This document shows, in pieces, positions 50,738-60,502 of a DNA stretch of 60,502 nucleotides (within the stretch, counting starts at the first letter, position 1; each line of letters begins with the position of its first letter). Position numbers and translations under genes: made by a program. The stretch is from NCBI GenBank assembly GCA_016791105.1, contig JAEUNM010000087.1:1-60502 (forward strand), given 5' to 3'. The notes under the pieces were generated by a model, which was not told the origin of the DNA, made no database searches, and saw nothing but the letters and a program-made list of their open reading frames with translations. This stretch comes from Rhodocyclaceae bacterium (GTDB taxonomy: Bacteria > Pseudomonadota > Gammaproteobacteria > Burkholderiales > Rhodocyclaceae).

Positions 50738-51076
50738 ATGAGCTACCAGATCAAAGAACTCCTGCTGGACGATGGCGACAGCCCATTTGCGGCGTGGTTC
50801 GGGTCGCTGGAAGCCGTTGCCGCCGCCAAGGTGCGCGTAGCCGTCAGCCGGATGGAACAGGGCAACCTGTCCAACGTCGAGTGGTTTCGCGGTATTGGGG
50901 AATACAAGATCGATTGGGGGCCGGGCTTGCGCATTTACCTGGCCAAGGACGGCCTGAAAGTCATCATCCTGATCGGCGCTGGCACCAAGAAGCGTCAACA
51001 GCAGGACATCGACCACGCGGTGGCGCTGTGGGAAGACTACAAGCGCCGCAAGACATCAACCCAGAAAGGAAAGTGA
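50738..51076 (+). CDS. RelE/HigB-type toxin (phage Gp49-like)
   Basis: The 112-residue protein has the family pattern S-P-F-A-A-W-F, V-E-W-F-R-G-I-G-E-Y-K-I-D-W-G-P-G-L-R-I-Y and I-L-I-G-A-G-T-K-K-R-Q-Q-Q-D-I (conserved G-x-K-x-x-Q-x-x-D-I). Such toxins cleave mRNA on the ribosome or act like HigB. It precedes its antitoxin by 2 bases, the toxin-first order typical of this subgroup. The start is the ATG giving M-S-Y-Q-I-K-E-L. Confidence 0.85.
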   Translation: MSYQIKELLLDDGDSPFAAWFGSLEAVAAAKVRVAVSRMEQGNLSNVEWFRGIGEYKIDWGPGLRIYLAKDGLKVIILIGAGTKKRQQQDIDHAVALWEDYKRRKTSTQKGK

Positions 51077-51078
51077 AC

Positions 51079-51399
51079 ATGGCACTGACCCGCGATTTCA
51101 AGGAGACCGTGGCCGCGCGCGTGCAGAACGATCCGGCCTTTGCGCAGGCGCTTCTGGACGAGGCCATCACCCTGTTTGTCAATGGCGAGCCGGAATCCGC
51201 CAAGCTGATTCTGCGCGACCTGGTGAACGCTACGGTCGGCTTCGAGGCGCTGGCCGAGGAAATTCACAAACCTGCCAAGAGCCTGCACCGGATGCTGTCG
51301 CAATCGGGCAACCCGACCATGAGCAACATCTCGGCAGTCTTTGCTGCCATCAAGCGTGCGCTCAAGGTCGAGGTGCGCACTCAGATCGTGATGGCCTGA
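51079..51399 (+). CDS. Antitoxin of the RelE/HigB-type pair (HTH)
   Basis: A 106-residue protein with an XRE-like HTH region (F-E-A-L-A-E-E-I-H-K-P-A-K-S-L-H-R-M-L-S-Q-S-G-N-P-T-M-S-N-I-S) after an N-terminal helix pair. It should neutralise the preceding toxin and repress the operon. AAAGGAAAG before the ATG is a good ribosome site. Confidence 0.85.
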   Translation: MALTRDFKETVAARVQNDPAFAQALLDEAITLFVNGEPESAKLILRDLVNATVGFEALAEEIHKPAKSLHRMLSQSGNPTMSNISAVFAAIKRALKVEVRTQIVMA

Positions 51400-51424
51400 A
51401 TCAGGATCAGGGCTAAGGAATCCG

Positions 51425-51551
51425 ATGTCGGAGAAAAACGAGGCTCGCCCCGACGGCATTCGCATCACGTTGCGGATGATGTCCCAGCAGCGGAACTCGC
51501 TGCGCCGCGCGGCAGAGGTTGCGGGGGTGCCCGTGTCGACTTTCGTTCTCT
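51425..51551 (+). pseudogene. Truncated TacA/DUF1778-type antitoxin
   Basis: The first 42 residues (G-I-R-I-T-L-R-M-M, Q-R-N-S-L-R-R-A-A-E-V-A-G-V-P-V-S-T-F-V-L) match the N-terminal ribbon-helix-helix of DUF1778 antitoxins. After T-F-V-L the frame turns into unrelated sequence, and no GNAT toxin follows. AAGGA precedes the ATG. The break near 51551 is a likely island boundary. The rest up to 51740 holds nothing I can support. Confidence 0.6.
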
Positions 51552-51740
51552 GTCCTTGTCCCCACAGCACGGACGCCATCGTCATTCAAGGGCTGGGGCT
51601 GTTGCGGCCTTTTTTCATGCGCGTCACAGACCTGGCTCAGGCGAGTTGTGCCCTCAACCTTTGTATTCCAGGTCCGGCATGGCCAGCGTTTGCAATGTGG
51701 TTCAGATGCCGCGGATATGTCCGAGCGGTACGTCCTGCGC

Positions 51741-53780
51741 TCAGACCGTAAAGCGCCCGACGTGCTCGTTCAATTCGCCGGCCAGGCCCTGCAGGCGGTT
51801 GGCGAGGGTGTTGGTTTCGTCTACGGTGGCGCGGTTGTCCTGCGCCATGCGCGCGAAGCGTTCGACATGGCGGGCGATGTCCTGGGTGGTGGCGGTTTGT
51901 TCGCGTACCGAATCCGATATGCCGCCTATGCCGCCCGCCGCCGAGCGTACCAGTTTGCCGGCGGTGTCCATGCCGGCGGCAACCTGGCGCAGATCGGCCA
52001 GGCCGCCGTCCAGCGAGGCGCGGCCCTTGCCTATGGCGGCGTCCACCTGACTCGAACGTTCGGTAAGCGTGCTGGTGACGCGGTCTATTTCTCCCGCCGC
52101 GGTGGTGGATTTTTCCGCAAGTTTGCGCACCTCGTCGGCCACCACGGCAAAGCCGCGGCCGGATTCGCCGGCGCGGGCGGCTTCGATGGCGGCATTGAGG
52201 GCGAGCAGATTGGTCTGGTCGGCGATTTCCTTGACCTGTTGCGTCATGGCGGTAATGGTGCTCACGCTGTCGACAAAGGCGCTGACCGAGTGCGCGATCA
52301 TGTCCACCTCGCCATGCACGTGCTGCAACTCGCCGACCACGCGCGCCAGTTCGTGATTGCCTTTGGCGGCCGCCTCCAGGCTGTGTTCGGCTTCGCGGCG
52401 CGCGGCGTCCGCGGCGTCGGCCACGGATGCGATGCTGGCGGCAAGTTGTTCCACCGCGCCGGCGGTTCCGGACGCGGCGTCACTTTGTGCATGGGAGGCC
52501 TGGCTCACGGTTTGTGCCGACGTGGCGAGCTTGCGGCTCGATTCGGACACCGAACCAACCGCCGCCGCGGTGGCGCGTATCATGGCCTGCAGGCGCTCCA
52601 GAAAGTCATTGAAGCGCGCCGCGACGCGACCGATTTCGTCCTCGCCCTTGACGGGGATGCGATAGGTCAAGTTGCCGTGTCCGCGCGACAGTTCGGTCAG
52701 CGAGTGTTCCAGTTCCGCCAGCGGCTTGCCCACGATGCTCCGAGTCAGCGCCCACAGCACGCTACTGATGGCCAGAACCAGTACCACCGCCGCGATGGCC
52801 ATCGTGGCCAGCGCGTTTTGCGAGGTGCGCAAAAATTCGTCCTTGTAGCCGCTCGCGGCGATGAGCCAGTGGCGCGGCGCATATTCGGCGAACGCCAGCA
52901 GTTTGGCTTGGGGGAAGGTCTGATCCGGGTTCTGCCACGTGTATTCGAGGCGGCCGCTGCGGCGCGACTGCATTTCCTGGAATATGTGCACGCCATCCGG
53001 GCTGCGCATGTCGGCCATGCTTTTGCCTTCCAGGGACGGATGCAGCAGCAGGGTGCCCCCGTTCTGTGCCGCGCCGTCGACGATGAACACGTAGCCGGTT
53101 TCGCCGACCGCCATTTTGCGTAGCGAATCTTTCAGTGCCGCCAGTTGCTGGCTTACTTCCAGCCCGACATAAAGTATGCCTATGACTTCGCCGGAGGCGG
53201 TTTTGAGGGGATCGTAGCGGGTGACGAAATCGCGGCCGAACAACACCGCCGGCCCGGTGTATGACTCGCCGGCCAGCAGCCGGGCATAGCCCGGGTGGTC
53301 GCGCGCCAGTCTGGTACCGACCGCGCGTTCGCCCTTTTCGTTTTTCACCGAGGTGGCGATGCGCACGAAATCCTCGCCGTCGCGTACAAATACCGTGGCG
53401 GTGACGCCGGTCGTGGCGGTGAAATGGTCTACATGGGAAAAGTCGTTATTGGCCGTCTTGCCCTGATTGCGCAACAGCGGGGCGCTGGCTGAGCCGCTGC
53501 TGGCGCGGTTTTCGCGGTCCAGGGTAAAACCGTTCGGAAATTCGGCTTCGAAGGCGCGCGCGAGCGGGATGATGCCCTGCGCGAGGCTTTGATCGAAAGC
53601 GCTGATGGCGTTATTTAGTCCGACCACTCGTTGTTCGAGCAGGCGCAGCCCCTGTTCCTTTTCGTAGCGCTGGGAAGACCACGCGAATATCGCCAGTACG
53701 ATCGCCATCAGCAGTACGACGGCTGCGCAGGTAGCGATCGATAGTCGCAATGCGACGGGCAGGTTGCGCAAGGATGTCAT
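51741..53780 (-). CDS. Methyl-accepting chemotaxis protein with Cache-type sensor
   Basis: A 679-residue chemoreceptor: transmembrane helix 1 (about 10-32), periplasmic Cache-type domain ([17 protein letters not shown]), transmembrane helix 2 (about 325-345), HAMP ([18 protein letters not shown]), and a signalling domain with the invariant hairpin tip [21 protein letters not shown]. No C-terminal CheR pentapeptide is seen. The ATG at 53780 has GGAGG seven bases upstream. It lies 170 bases after the sensor kinase gene on the same strand. Confidence 0.93.
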   Translation of the reverse strand: MTSLRNLPVALRLSIATCAAVVLLMAIVLAIFAWSSQRYEKEQGLRLLEQRVVGLNNAISAFDQSLAQGIIPLARAFEAEFPNGFTLDRENRASSGSASAPLLRNQGKTANNDFSHVDHFTATTGVTATVFVRDGEDFVRIATSVKNEKGERAVGTRLARDHPGYARLLAGESYTGPAVLFGRDFVTRYDPLKTASGEVIGILYVGLEVSQQLAALKDSLRKMAVGETGYVFIVDGAAQNGGTLLLHPSLEGKSMADMRSPDGVHIFQEMQSRRSGRLEYTWQNPDQTFPQAKLLAFAEYAPRHWLIAASGYKDEFLRTSQNALATMAIAAVVLVLAISSVLWALTRSIVGKPLAELEHSLTELSRGHGNLTYRIPVKGEDEIGRVAARFNDFLERLQAMIRATAAAVGSVSESSRKLATSAQTVSQASHAQSDAASGTAGAVEQLAASIASVADAADAARREAEHSLEAAAKGNHELARVVGELQHVHGEVDMIAHSVSAFVDSVSTITAMTQQVKEIADQTNLLALNAAIEAARAGESGRGFAVVADEVRKLAEKSTTAAGEIDRVTSTLTERSSQVDAAIGKGRASLDGGLADLRQVAAGMDTAGKLVRSAAGGIGGISDSVREQTATTQDIARHVERFARMAQDNRATVDETNTLANRLQGLAGELNEHVGRFTV

Positions 53781-53949
53781 GCTGGGGCCTCCGCTCCGGG
53801 TGTGCACCGGACATGTCGATGGAGCGGTAACGGCGCAGCGATGGTTGACTTTAGTTGCGCCGCAAGCTTCGTGCGCTCGGTGGGCGCGGCTGCGGACGTG
53901 GATGGCCGTCAAGCAAGGGGGCGCGCTGCGCCGCTCGGTGCCGCCGCGC

Positions 53950-56900
53950 TCAGTGAGTACCGGGGCTGAGGTGGTCCGCCAGCGCAAATGCGCTATCTTG
54001 CAGTTCGGCCAGCACGGCTTCGAGTTCTTCGGCCGTTGCTGCGGTTTGGGCGCGCAGGTCCGCCTCCGGCATGCGTGCCAGTCGCTCCAGTTCGGTCGCC
54101 TCGGCTTGCAGCTTGTGCGCGCCCAGAAAGCCCGAGGTGCCTTTCAGGCTGTGCGCCATGCGGGTCAGGCCGTCAGTGTCGCTGTTGTCTGCCGCTTCGC
54201 GCAGGGCGGCTGGCACGGCGGCGTTGGTTTCGGAGAAGGTGCGCGCCAGTTTGCGCATGGTATTGCGCCGCCCGCTGCAATTGCGCTCGAAATGCAGCCA
54301 GTCGACGGGATTGCTGGCGTGTGCTGCCAGGCTGACGACCGGCCCCGCCATGCTGGGGCCGGCATCCGTTTCGCGTGGCGGTAGCGGCGATGGCGTGGTG
54401 GGGGCGTGAGGCGCAGCGTGCGCAAGCACTGCACCGGCTTGCGGTGGCACGCAATTCAGAATCGCCGTCACCACTTCGTCCGGTTCCAGAGGTTTGGCCA
54501 CGTGGGCGCGCATGCCGGCGGCGATGCAGCGTTCGCGTTCTTCGGTCATGGCGTGGGCGGTTACACCTATCACCGGCAGGGCCGGCGCGAGCATGCCTAG
54601 TTGCCGCGTTGCCTCGAAGCCGTCCATGACCGGCATCTGTACGTCCATCAACACCACGTCGAAGGCCTCGATGCCGTGTTCGGCCAGTCGCTCGAATACC
54701 TGCGCACCGTGTTCGGCAAAAACCACGCTGGCGCCTTCGTGCTGCAGCACGTCTTCGAGTATCACCCGGTTGGTTGCCACGTCCTCGGCGGCCAGCACGC
54801 GCAGGCCGGCGAGCCGCGGTCCTGGCGTGGCCAGTTCGCGCCGCGCGGCCACGTCCTGTTCGGGTGCCGCCGTGAGCGGCAGCCACAGGGTGAATGTACT
54901 GCCGGCATTCTGTAGACTGTAGGCACGCAGATCGCCGCCCATCAGGCGCGCCAGCTTGCGGCTGATGGCCAGCCCCAGCCCGGTGCCGCCATATTTGCGG
55001 GTGGTGGATCCGTCCGCCTGTTCGAAGGGCTGGAACAGGCGCGCTAGTTGTTCCGCGCTCATGCCGGAACCGGTGTCGCGCACGTCGAATGCCACGCCTT
55101 CGCTGCCAGCGTATACCGACAGCGCGACTTCCCCGTGATCGGTAAATTTGAAGGCATTCGACAGCAGATTAACGAGCACCTGGCGCAGCCGCAACGGATC
55201 GCCGCGCACCCAGGCGGGCAGGTGGGGCGCAATCTCGACGACAAAATCCAGGTGTTTCACCTGTGCGCGCTCGACTGCCATTTCTGCCGCCGATTCGACC
55301 GTGGCGCGCAAATTGAAGGGGCGCTCTTCCACCCCGAATTTACCGGCTTCGATCTTGGAAAAGTCCAGGATGTCGTTGATCACGCCCAGCAGATGGCGCG
55401 CCGCGGCCAGTATCTGGTCGAAGCGCGGCTCGGCCACGGTCTGTTTGCTGTCGCGCATACCCATGCGCGCGAGGCCCAGGATGGCGTTGAGCGGGGTGCG
55501 GATTTCATGGCTCATGTTGGCCAGAAATTCACTTTTCACGCTGGCCAGCCGCTCGGCCTGTTCTTTTGCCGCGGCCAGTTCGCGCTGTAGCCGCTTCAAC
55601 GCGGTCACGTCGGTGGCGACGCCGATCAGCCCCTGCGCCTTGCCGTGCTCGTCCAGCATGGGCATTTTGGTGGTGAGGTAGTCGTGCAGCGTGCCGTCGG
55701 CATGTGGAACCAGCTCTTCAAAGGTGTGCGCCGCGCTGCCGGCCATTACCTTCTGGTCGATGTCGATGATTTCGGCGGCGGCCGGGGCGGGGAATAATTC
55801 CGTGTCGTCGTGGCCGATCACCCGTTCGCGTGGAAAGCCGGTGCCCAATTCATACTGCCGGTTGATCATGAGGTGCCGGCCGTCCCTGTCCTTCATGAAA
55901 AATATGGCGGGCAAGCTTTCGATCACCAGTTCAAGCTGGCGCTGTTTGCTTTCGAGGTCGGCAGTGCGCGCGCGCACCGTGCGTTCGAGTTGTTCGCGGT
56001 CGCGGCGGATGACCGCTTCGGCCAGTTTGCGCTGGGTAATGTCGCGCACGATGGCCTGCAGCAGCGTGCGGCCGTCGTAGTGCAGGGCGCTCAGGCTTAC
56101 GTCGGCGTCGAACTGGCGGCCGTCGCCGCGTGCGAACAGCCATTCGAAGCGCTGCGGCATACCGCCCAGTGCCGCGCCGAATACGCGCGCCAGCAATTCC
56201 GCCGAATTTTGACCATCGCGTTGCTGCACCGGGGAAAAGTCGGCCAGTGCGTGGCCGACGCACTCCTCGCGCAGGCGGTCGAAAATTTCCAGGGTGTGTG
56301 CATTGCATTCGACCACCGCGTCGCGGTCCAGTAACAGGATGGCGTCATTGGCCTGATCGAACAGCGTGCGGTAGCGCAACTGGCTACCCTCGAGCGCGGC
56401 GGCGCGCTCGGCCAGCGCATCCACCATGACGTTGAAATTGTGTGCGAGCTGCGCCAGTTCCAGCGGCCCACCGGCCGGGGCGCGGGTGCGCAGATTGCCG
56501 GCGGCGATCGACTGGCTGGCGGCCAGCAATGCACGGATTTGTCGGTTTGCGCGCAGTCCCACCGCGGCCAGCAACAATAGCGCGGCACCCAGGCCGGCGC
56601 TCAGCAGCAACAGGTTTTCGCGCAGGATGCGCGCGTTTGCCTGCTCGATGAAACCGGCCGAAAAGCCGTAATGCAGGCTGCCGATCTGGTCGTCGGCCAG
56701 CAGTATGGGTTGCGCGACGTGCAGGATGCCGTCCGCCGGCAGGGATTTGAAGGCGTTTTGCGGCGCCGGCAGGGGCAGGGGTGCGCTATGCGTTTTTACC
56801 AGTACCTGGCCGCTTTCATTCGTGACGGCGATGTAGATGATGCCGTGATCATTGCCTTCGACGAGGCCGTTCAGATAGGCGTCCAGCGTCACGAGACCGG

Positions 56901-57093
56901 CCGGCGTGGTGTGCGGCACGATGGCGAGGTTGAGGGTTTCGGACGTCTGGCGCAAGGTGGAGCGCAGGTTTTCCAGCGCCACCGATTTGAGTACGCGCGT
57001 GGTATTGAAACTGACCAGCACAAATAAAGCGATCAGCAAAATGATGCTGCCGGCCGCGAACTGGGCGCGCAAGCTGGTTGGGATGATGCGCAC
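53950..57093 (-). CDS. Hybrid sensor histidine kinase (HAMP-PAS-PAS-HK-REC-HPt)
   Basis: A 1047-residue membrane kinase: two transmembrane helices framing a periplasmic sensor (about 30-165), HAMP, two PAS domains, HisKA with S-H-E-I-R-T-P-L-N (His about 527), HATPase ([24 protein letters not shown]), receiver (V-L-M-D-V-Q-M-P, Asp about 814) and HPt ([12 protein letters not shown]). All relay residues are present. No separate response regulator is adjacent. It starts 12 bases after the porin-like gene, so it is co-transcribed with the transport-like genes and may sense their substrate. Confidence 0.94.
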   Translation of the reverse strand: MRIIPTSLRAQFAAGSIILLIALFVLVSFNTTRVLKSVALENLRSTLRQTSETLNLAIVPHTTPAGLVTLDAYLNGLVEGNDHGIIYIAVTNESGQVLVKTHSAPLPLPAPQNAFKSLPADGILHVAQPILLADDQIGSLHYGFSAGFIEQANARILRENLLLLSAGLGAALLLLAAVGLRANRQIRALLAASQSIAAGNLRTRAPAGGPLELAQLAHNFNVMVDALAERAAALEGSQLRYRTLFDQANDAILLLDRDAVVECNAHTLEIFDRLREECVGHALADFSPVQQRDGQNSAELLARVFGAALGGMPQRFEWLFARGDGRQFDADVSLSALHYDGRTLLQAIVRDITQRKLAEAVIRRDREQLERTVRARTADLESKQRQLELVIESLPAIFFMKDRDGRHLMINRQYELGTGFPRERVIGHDDTELFPAPAAAEIIDIDQKVMAGSAAHTFEELVPHADGTLHDYLTTKMPMLDEHGKAQGLIGVATDVTALKRLQRELAAAKEQAERLASVKSEFLANMSHEIRTPLNAILGLARMGMRDSKQTVAEPRFDQILAAARHLLGVINDILDFSKIEAGKFGVEERPFNLRATVESAAEMAVERAQVKHLDFVVEIAPHLPAWVRGDPLRLRQVLVNLLSNAFKFTDHGEVALSVYAGSEGVAFDVRDTGSGMSAEQLARLFQPFEQADGSTTRKYGGTGLGLAISRKLARLMGGDLRAYSLQNAGSTFTLWLPLTAAPEQDVAARRELATPGPRLAGLRVLAAEDVATNRVILEDVLQHEGASVVFAEHGAQVFERLAEHGIEAFDVVLMDVQMPVMDGFEATRQLGMLAPALPVIGVTAHAMTEERERCIAAGMRAHVAKPLEPDEVVTAILNCVPPQAGAVLAHAAPHAPTTPSPLPPRETDAGPSMAGPVVSLAAHASNPVDWLHFERNCSGRRNTMRKLARTFSETNAAVPAALREAADNSDTDGLTRMAHSLKGTSGFLGAHKLQAEATELERLARMPEADLRAQTAATAEELEAVLAELQDSAFALADHLSPGTH

Positions 57094-57105
57094 GCCAAGG
57101 CTCCG

Positions 57106-58371
57106 CTAGAACAGGAAATCGAAATTCAGCGTGAATAGCCGGCCAGTGCCCGGCTGCGCCAAATTGTAATCCGGTCCGAAATTGCGATATGGCCCCAAAC
57201 TATTGTGGTCCGGACGTATCCAGTCCATCTGTGCCTTTACGGTCAGGCGCGGCTGGGCGGCCCAGGCCATGCCGAGCGACAGGCTGGTGTCGTCAGTGTG
57301 TTGACCTCTGTACAGGGCGATCAGCGTCGGTTCAAGGAAGCCGGCGCGTGAATCGCCTTCGGGCCCGCGGGTCCATCGCCGCGCCAAGGTGGCGTAGGGT
57401 GTCCATGCGCCCACACTGCGCCCAAGTGTGACGTAAGCACCGAACTGCTTGCGCAGTGCACTGCTTGTGGAAAAGCTTGCCGACATTTCACTCATCAGTA
57501 GCCAGTCACCGTTCTCGTGGCGCATTCCGGCCGTTACCAAATGGATGAGTTTCTTATTTACGTCGAGGTCGTCGGCGACTGCGTTACCGTCCGGAAGCGT
57601 ACGCAGGGTGGCCAGAAACGACTCGAACGCCCCGTAGTCGGCCTTCACGCGGCCTGCCGTGTAGCCCAGTTTGAATTGCGTCGTGGCGCGCTGCAGGGTG
57701 GCGTTGAAGAAGCCATAATTTGCCCGCAAGTGGCTGATTTGGCGTGTGTTGCTAGGCGGGGGGGGGATGCCGATGCTACGCAGGATGACTTCGGTCGAGT
57801 TATTGGCTGGGCTGGTAACCCGTGTGGTGCCCAAACCAGCGTGCAGTTCGGCGTGCCAACTGGCGATGTCGCGCCGATGCAGGACTTCTATGCCGTCGAA
57901 ACTGAACACCGGCGCAAGGCCATATACCTCGACCGGCGGGCGCACCCAGGGCATGGCATAGCGCACCTGACGCGATTCGGAATACAAAAAGCTCGCGAAC
58001 GGCGCGCGCCCCAGGCGCACGGTCCACGCCTCGTCAGGGTGCCAGCGTAGTTGGGCCACCGTCGGGTCGGGCGTGAAACTGCGGTCCGGCCTTCGCTCGC
58101 TAACCGCCTGCAGTCCCAATTCCAGTGCCGGGCTCAGTTTTACGTCCATCTGCACGCCCAGGTTGCTGTCCAATCCCGCATCGCAACCTTTGCTGCGCCC
58201 CGGTCCCCAGGGCAGCACATTGAATGCATAGTCGGCGGTAGAACTGCTGAAGCACGAAACGCCTGCCGTACCAAAGCCGCTGATGCTGACGGGACTGTCG
58301 GTCGCTGCGCACAGCGCAGGGGATAAGGGTAGTAGCGCGGCCGTGATGAACCGCAAAGCTCGGAGTTTCAC
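57106..58371 (-). CDS. Outer-membrane porin-like beta-barrel protein
   Basis: The 421-residue protein has a signal peptide (F-I-T-A-A-L-L-P-L-S-P-A-L-C-A-A), then S-G-F-G-T-A-G-V-S, many alternating hydrophobic beta strands, and ends in a C-terminal aromatic strand (L-N-F-D-F-L-F) as in barrel proteins assembled by BAM. The GTG start overlaps the upstream stop (GTGA), with GGAG seven bases before. Pore specificity is unknown; it may be a porin-family relative. Confidence 0.82.
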   Translation of the reverse strand: MKLRALRFITAALLPLSPALCAATDSPVSISGFGTAGVSCFSSSTADYAFNVLPWGPGRSKGCDAGLDSNLGVQMDVKLSPALELGLQAVSERRPDRSFTPDPTVAQLRWHPDEAWTVRLGRAPFASFLYSESRQVRYAMPWVRPPVEVYGLAPVFSFDGIEVLHRRDIASWHAELHAGLGTTRVTSPANNSTEVILRSIGIPPPPSNTRQISHLRANYGFFNATLQRATTQFKLGYTAGRVKADYGAFESFLATLRTLPDGNAVADDLDVNKKLIHLVTAGMRHENGDWLLMSEMSASFSTSSALRKQFGAYVTLGRSVGAWTPYATLARRWTRGPEGDSRAGFLEPTLIALYRGQHTDDTSLSLGMAWAAQPRLTVKAQMDWIRPDHNSLGPYRNFGPDYNLAQPGTGRLFTLNFDFLF

Positions 58372-58874
58372 TTTTCTTCTCCGATATCGATGGTGAGCAG
58401 GACTTTGCTGCCCGGCGGGCGCTGGTCCTGCATGACATAGGTAATCGCGGATCGGTCCTCCGCCAGCAGGCGGGCGGCTTCTTCGGCACTCAGCGTGGGC
58501 GGCGGCCGGCCACGGCCGGTGAATACGCGCTTGGCCCAATAAACGCGCAGGCCCTGGGCGGACATGTCGGCGACGGCGCGATAGAACATTTCGCGCATTT
58601 CGGGCTCACGCCTATCTACGGGTTTAAGTCCGCCCGGCGGCGAGCCGCGGTCGAGGAACAGGTCGGCAGCCTGGCTGCGGCTTAGTGGGCCGACCGGCGA
58701 ATCCTGGCGTGCCACGATGAGCAGGTTGGCGGCTGTGGCGGGTGCCGCCAGCGCTGCCAGCGTGCTAGCCGCGCATACCGCACCTATTGCGCACAACGCG
58801 AACGCACGTGCGGCGGCGCGCAGCGAGCCGGGCGGCGCGTGTGCCGCAGCCCCGCCCGTCGATGCGGGCGGCAT
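58368..58874 (-). CDS. Exported PBP-like (PstS-related) protein
   Basis: A roughly 168-residue exported protein resembling small phosphate-ABC-type binding proteins: after a long signal (A-F-A-L-C-A-I-G-A-V-C-A-A, processing near A-T-A-A-N) it reads L-L-I-V-A-R-Q-D-S-P-V-G-P-L-S, A-A-D-L-F-L-D-R-G, then F-Y-R-A-V and I-T-Y-V-M-Q. It has no permease genes nearby. Co-operonic with the porin and kinase, it may deliver a ligand signal. The start is uncertain: the chosen ATG has only a weak AGG before it. Confidence 0.7.
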   Translation of the reverse strand: MPPASTGGAAAHAPPGSLRAAARAFALCAIGAVCAASTLAALAAPATAANLLIVARQDSPVGPLSRSQAADLFLDRGSPPGGLKPVDRREPEMREMFYRAVADMSAQGLRVYWAKRVFTGRGRPPPTLSAEEAARLLAEDRSAITYVMQDQRPPGSKVLLTIDIGEEK

Positions 58875-59366
58875 CCTGGCCTGTGTGTCCGTTTCCGCTT
58901 CTTTGTGGGCGGTGTCGATGATCGCCGGTCTCCATGGGCTGCGCGACGGGGATTTCCTGCGGCGCGTTTCCTGCCGATCGCTCGGCTGTGGCGGCGGGGC
59001 GGCAGTGCTGCTGCGCCTGCCCGAGTCGAACTTATAAATGAAATTTTCATGCCTGCCAAGCACGTTCGCGGCAGTTCTGCAGGCATAACGTCCCTGCCGG
59101 CGCGAACTTGAGCCATCCGTGGGCCCCCGTCTGCTGCCTGCGCAAAGAAGCCGGCGGCGCAATGCGCGCACGGCCGTTTTCGCAACCGAATCCGTTCCGC
59201 GCCCGGCCTGTCCAGGCCGGCATCGAGCCGTGATTGCGGGTGGTATTTATAAACTACATTCAAAAACGTTCATAAATAGCAGATTTTTATGATGTTCTAC
59301 CAATCTAGGATGCCAATAGCATCACTTAAGCCATTGTTGCGCCAAGAAAAAGACGTAAACCATATA
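58875..59366. other. Gene-free divergent region between the sensor operon and mraZ
   Basis: No supported gene. Two A+T-rich patches stand out: 59028-59052 (TTATAAATGAAATTTTCATG, containing the palindrome TGAAATTTTCA), a likely promoter of the leftward operon, and 59243-59300 (TATTTATAAACTACATTCAA and following), of unclear role. Confidence 0.5.
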
Positions 59367-59395
59367 TTGACGGTGGGAAATTCATCCACTAAAGT
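59367..59395 (+). promoter_or_regulatory. Predicted promoter of the dcw cluster
   Basis: TTGACG (59367-59372), a 17-base spacer and TAAAGT (59390-59395) form a good sigma70 promoter ahead of mraZ. The -10 box overlaps the first MraZ box. Confidence 0.65.
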
Positions 59396-59418
59396 GGAGA
59401 TTCGTGGGGTTAAGTGGT
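59394..59418 (+). promoter_or_regulatory. MraZ boxes
   Basis: Three GTGG units start at 59394, 59404 and 59414, i.e. every 10 bases (GTGGA, GTGGG, GTGGT), matching the known MraZ operator of tandem GTGGG-N5 repeats. An additional GTGGG is at 59373. The position just downstream of the -10 box fits autorepression by MraZ. Confidence 0.8.
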
Positions 59419-59459
59419 TTTTTTGAGCGCCGGCCGGGGCTCAGGTGGGGTAAAAAAGA

Positions 59460-59906
59460 ATGTTTCAGGGGGCTGCCTCGCTCAGTCTCGACGCCAAAGG
59501 TCGTTTGGCGGTCCCGGCACGTCATCGCGAAGCGCTGCAGGCGCTGTGCGCAGGCCGGCTGCTTCTGACCGCTCACCCGCACCGCTGCCTGTTGGTGTAT
59601 CCCGAGCCCGACTGGGCGCCCATACGCAAAAAAATTCTGGCCGGCTCCAGCCTGGAAAAGAAGTCCGCATGGCTCAAGCGCCTGTTGATCGGTTTTGCGC
59701 GCGACGAGGAAATCGATAGCGCCGGCCGCGTGCTGATCAGCCCCGAATTGCGCGAATTCGCCGGGCTGGACAAACAGGTTTGGCTGGTCGGCCAGGGCAA
59801 TCATTTCGAACTTTGGTCGGACGACCGCTGGCGCAAGCAGCAGGAAGAAATTCTTGCCCAGGGCGACGAGCTGATTCCGCCCGGCATGGAAGAACTGTCG
59901 CTATGA
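59460..59906 (+). CDS. mraZ: MraZ, transcriptional repressor of the dcw cluster
   Basis: The 148-residue SpoVT/AbrB-fold protein contains two repeats ([10 protein letters not shown] and [11 protein letters not shown]) that form the ring-shaped DNA-binding protein. It controls its own operon through the upstream boxes. The stop overlaps the rsmH start (ATGA). Confidence 0.96.
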   Translation: MFQGAASLSLDAKGRLAVPARHREALQALCAGRLLLTAHPHRCLLVYPEPDWAPIRKKILAGSSLEKKSAWLKRLLIGFARDEEIDSAGRVLISPELREFAGLDKQVWLVGQGNHFELWSDDRWRKQQEEILAQGDELIPPGMEELSL

Positions 59907-60502
59907 GCGCCGCCGCCCACGTCACGGTCATGCGGGACGAAGCCGTGGCAGCGCTCGCGCCCAGGCCGGACGGCATTTACATCGATGCCACCTTTGGCCG
60001 CGGCGGGCACACGCGCGCGCTGCTGGCCTGCCTGGCCGAGAGCGGGCGCGTGCTGGCGCTGGATCGCGATCCGGCCGCGATCGCGTCTGCCAGCGCCGCC
60101 GCGGATCCGCGGCTCACGCTGGTGCATGCGGCATTTCGAGAACTGGCGGCGGTAGCCGCCGCACATGGCGTGGAGCAAGCCGACGGGGTGTTGTTCGACC
60201 TCGGCGTGTCCTCGCCGCAACTGGATGATCCGGCGCGCGGCATGAGTTTCCGGCACGACGCGCCGCTGGACATGCGCATGGATACGAGCCGCGGCGAAAC
60301 CGCTGCGCAGTGGCTCATGCGCGCACAACCAAGTGAAATCGAGGAGGTGATGCGTGAATATGGGGAAGAACGGTTTGCTCATGCGGTTGCAAAGGCGCTT
60401 GTGGCTGCTCGGGCCGCAAATCCTGTCACAACCACGGGACAGTTTGCCGCGATCGTGGCAGGAGCGGTACGCACGCGGGAGCCGGGGCAACATCCGGCGA
60501 CG
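59903..60502 (+). CDS. rsmH: 16S rRNA (cytosine1402-N4)-methyltransferase, 5' part
   Basis: The reading frame runs off the window after 200 codons. Visible motifs are [10 protein letters not shown], the SAM-binding [16 protein letters not shown] and [12 protein letters not shown], all typical of RsmH (MraW). ATGA overlap with mraZ. The division genes are expected to continue beyond the window. Confidence 0.95.
   Translation, partial: MSAAAHVTVMRDEAVAALAPRPDGIYIDATFGRGGHTRALLACLAESGRVLALDRDPAAIASASAAADPRLTLVHAAFRELAAVAAAHGVEQADGVLFDLGVSSPQLDDPARGMSFRHDAPLDMRMDTSRGETAAQWLMRAQPSEIEEVMREYGEERFAHAVAKALVAARAANPVTTTGQFAAIVAGAVRTREPGQHPAT

Overview
The window is a GC-rich bacterial chromosome segment, most likely from a betaproteobacterium. 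The core genes (glyA-nrdR-ribD, ubiX, mutY, the mraZ-rsmH start of the dcw cluster), the density of c-di-GMP and two-component genes, and ATGA/GTGA-type gene overlaps all point that way. The exact genus cannot be read from the sequence alone. All assignments come from reading protein motifs and gene context; no database search was run.

Layout. 1-2980: tail of a type III restriction-modification locus (mod C-terminus, complete res). 2981-3770: gene-free stretch with REP-like repeats. 3738-5808: arsenic operon arsR-arsI-arsC-aqpS, with no ArsB or Acr3 pump. 5805-8948: leftward two-gene operon of a patatin phospholipase and a TIR/deoxyribosyltransferase-like protein with a long helical-repeat region, which looks like an immune effector pair. 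9076-35526: mostly core metabolism and signalling. It holds an M61 peptidase, a thioesterase, glpK, the TRAP permeases dctQM, a histidine phosphatase, an ACP-acyl-AMP-ligase-PlsC fusion, glyA, nrdR, ribD, an HD-GYP/REC-HPt pair, a lipoprotein-ECF sigma-anti-sigma operon, a GST, ubiX, mutY and a MASE1-PAS-GGDEF-EAL protein. 35660-36903: a GH24 lysozyme overlapping a secreted LprI-type lysozyme inhibitor (toxin-immunity architecture). 37076-37151: tRNA-Ala(CGC) with promoter and terminator.

From about 37190 to 51550 lies an accessory island. Its left edge is a graveyard of mobile-element genes (Cys-rich small protein, HTH gene broken by an in-frame TGA, serine-recombinase tail, DUF3489 fragment, a frameshifted gene). 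The centre is a translationally coupled defence operon: hsdR, hsdM, a DUF1016/YhcG PD-(D/E)XK nuclease gene, hsdS, a 540-residue protein of unknown function, and an 869-residue protein with two PLD-type half-sites. A small zinc-ribbon gene and a strong terminator follow. The right edge carries a RelE/HigB-type toxin-antitoxin pair and a truncated TacA-like antitoxin.

51741-58874 (minus strand): a periplasmic-binding-like protein, an outer-membrane porin-like protein and a hybrid sensor kinase in one tight operon, followed by a chemoreceptor. 59367-60502: the dcw promoter with MraZ boxes, mraZ, and the start of rsmH, which runs off the window.

The best candidates for undescribed biology are the patatin + TIR-like/TPR pair, the unknown + PLD-like pair coupled to the type I R-M operon, and the lysozyme-inhibitor pair.
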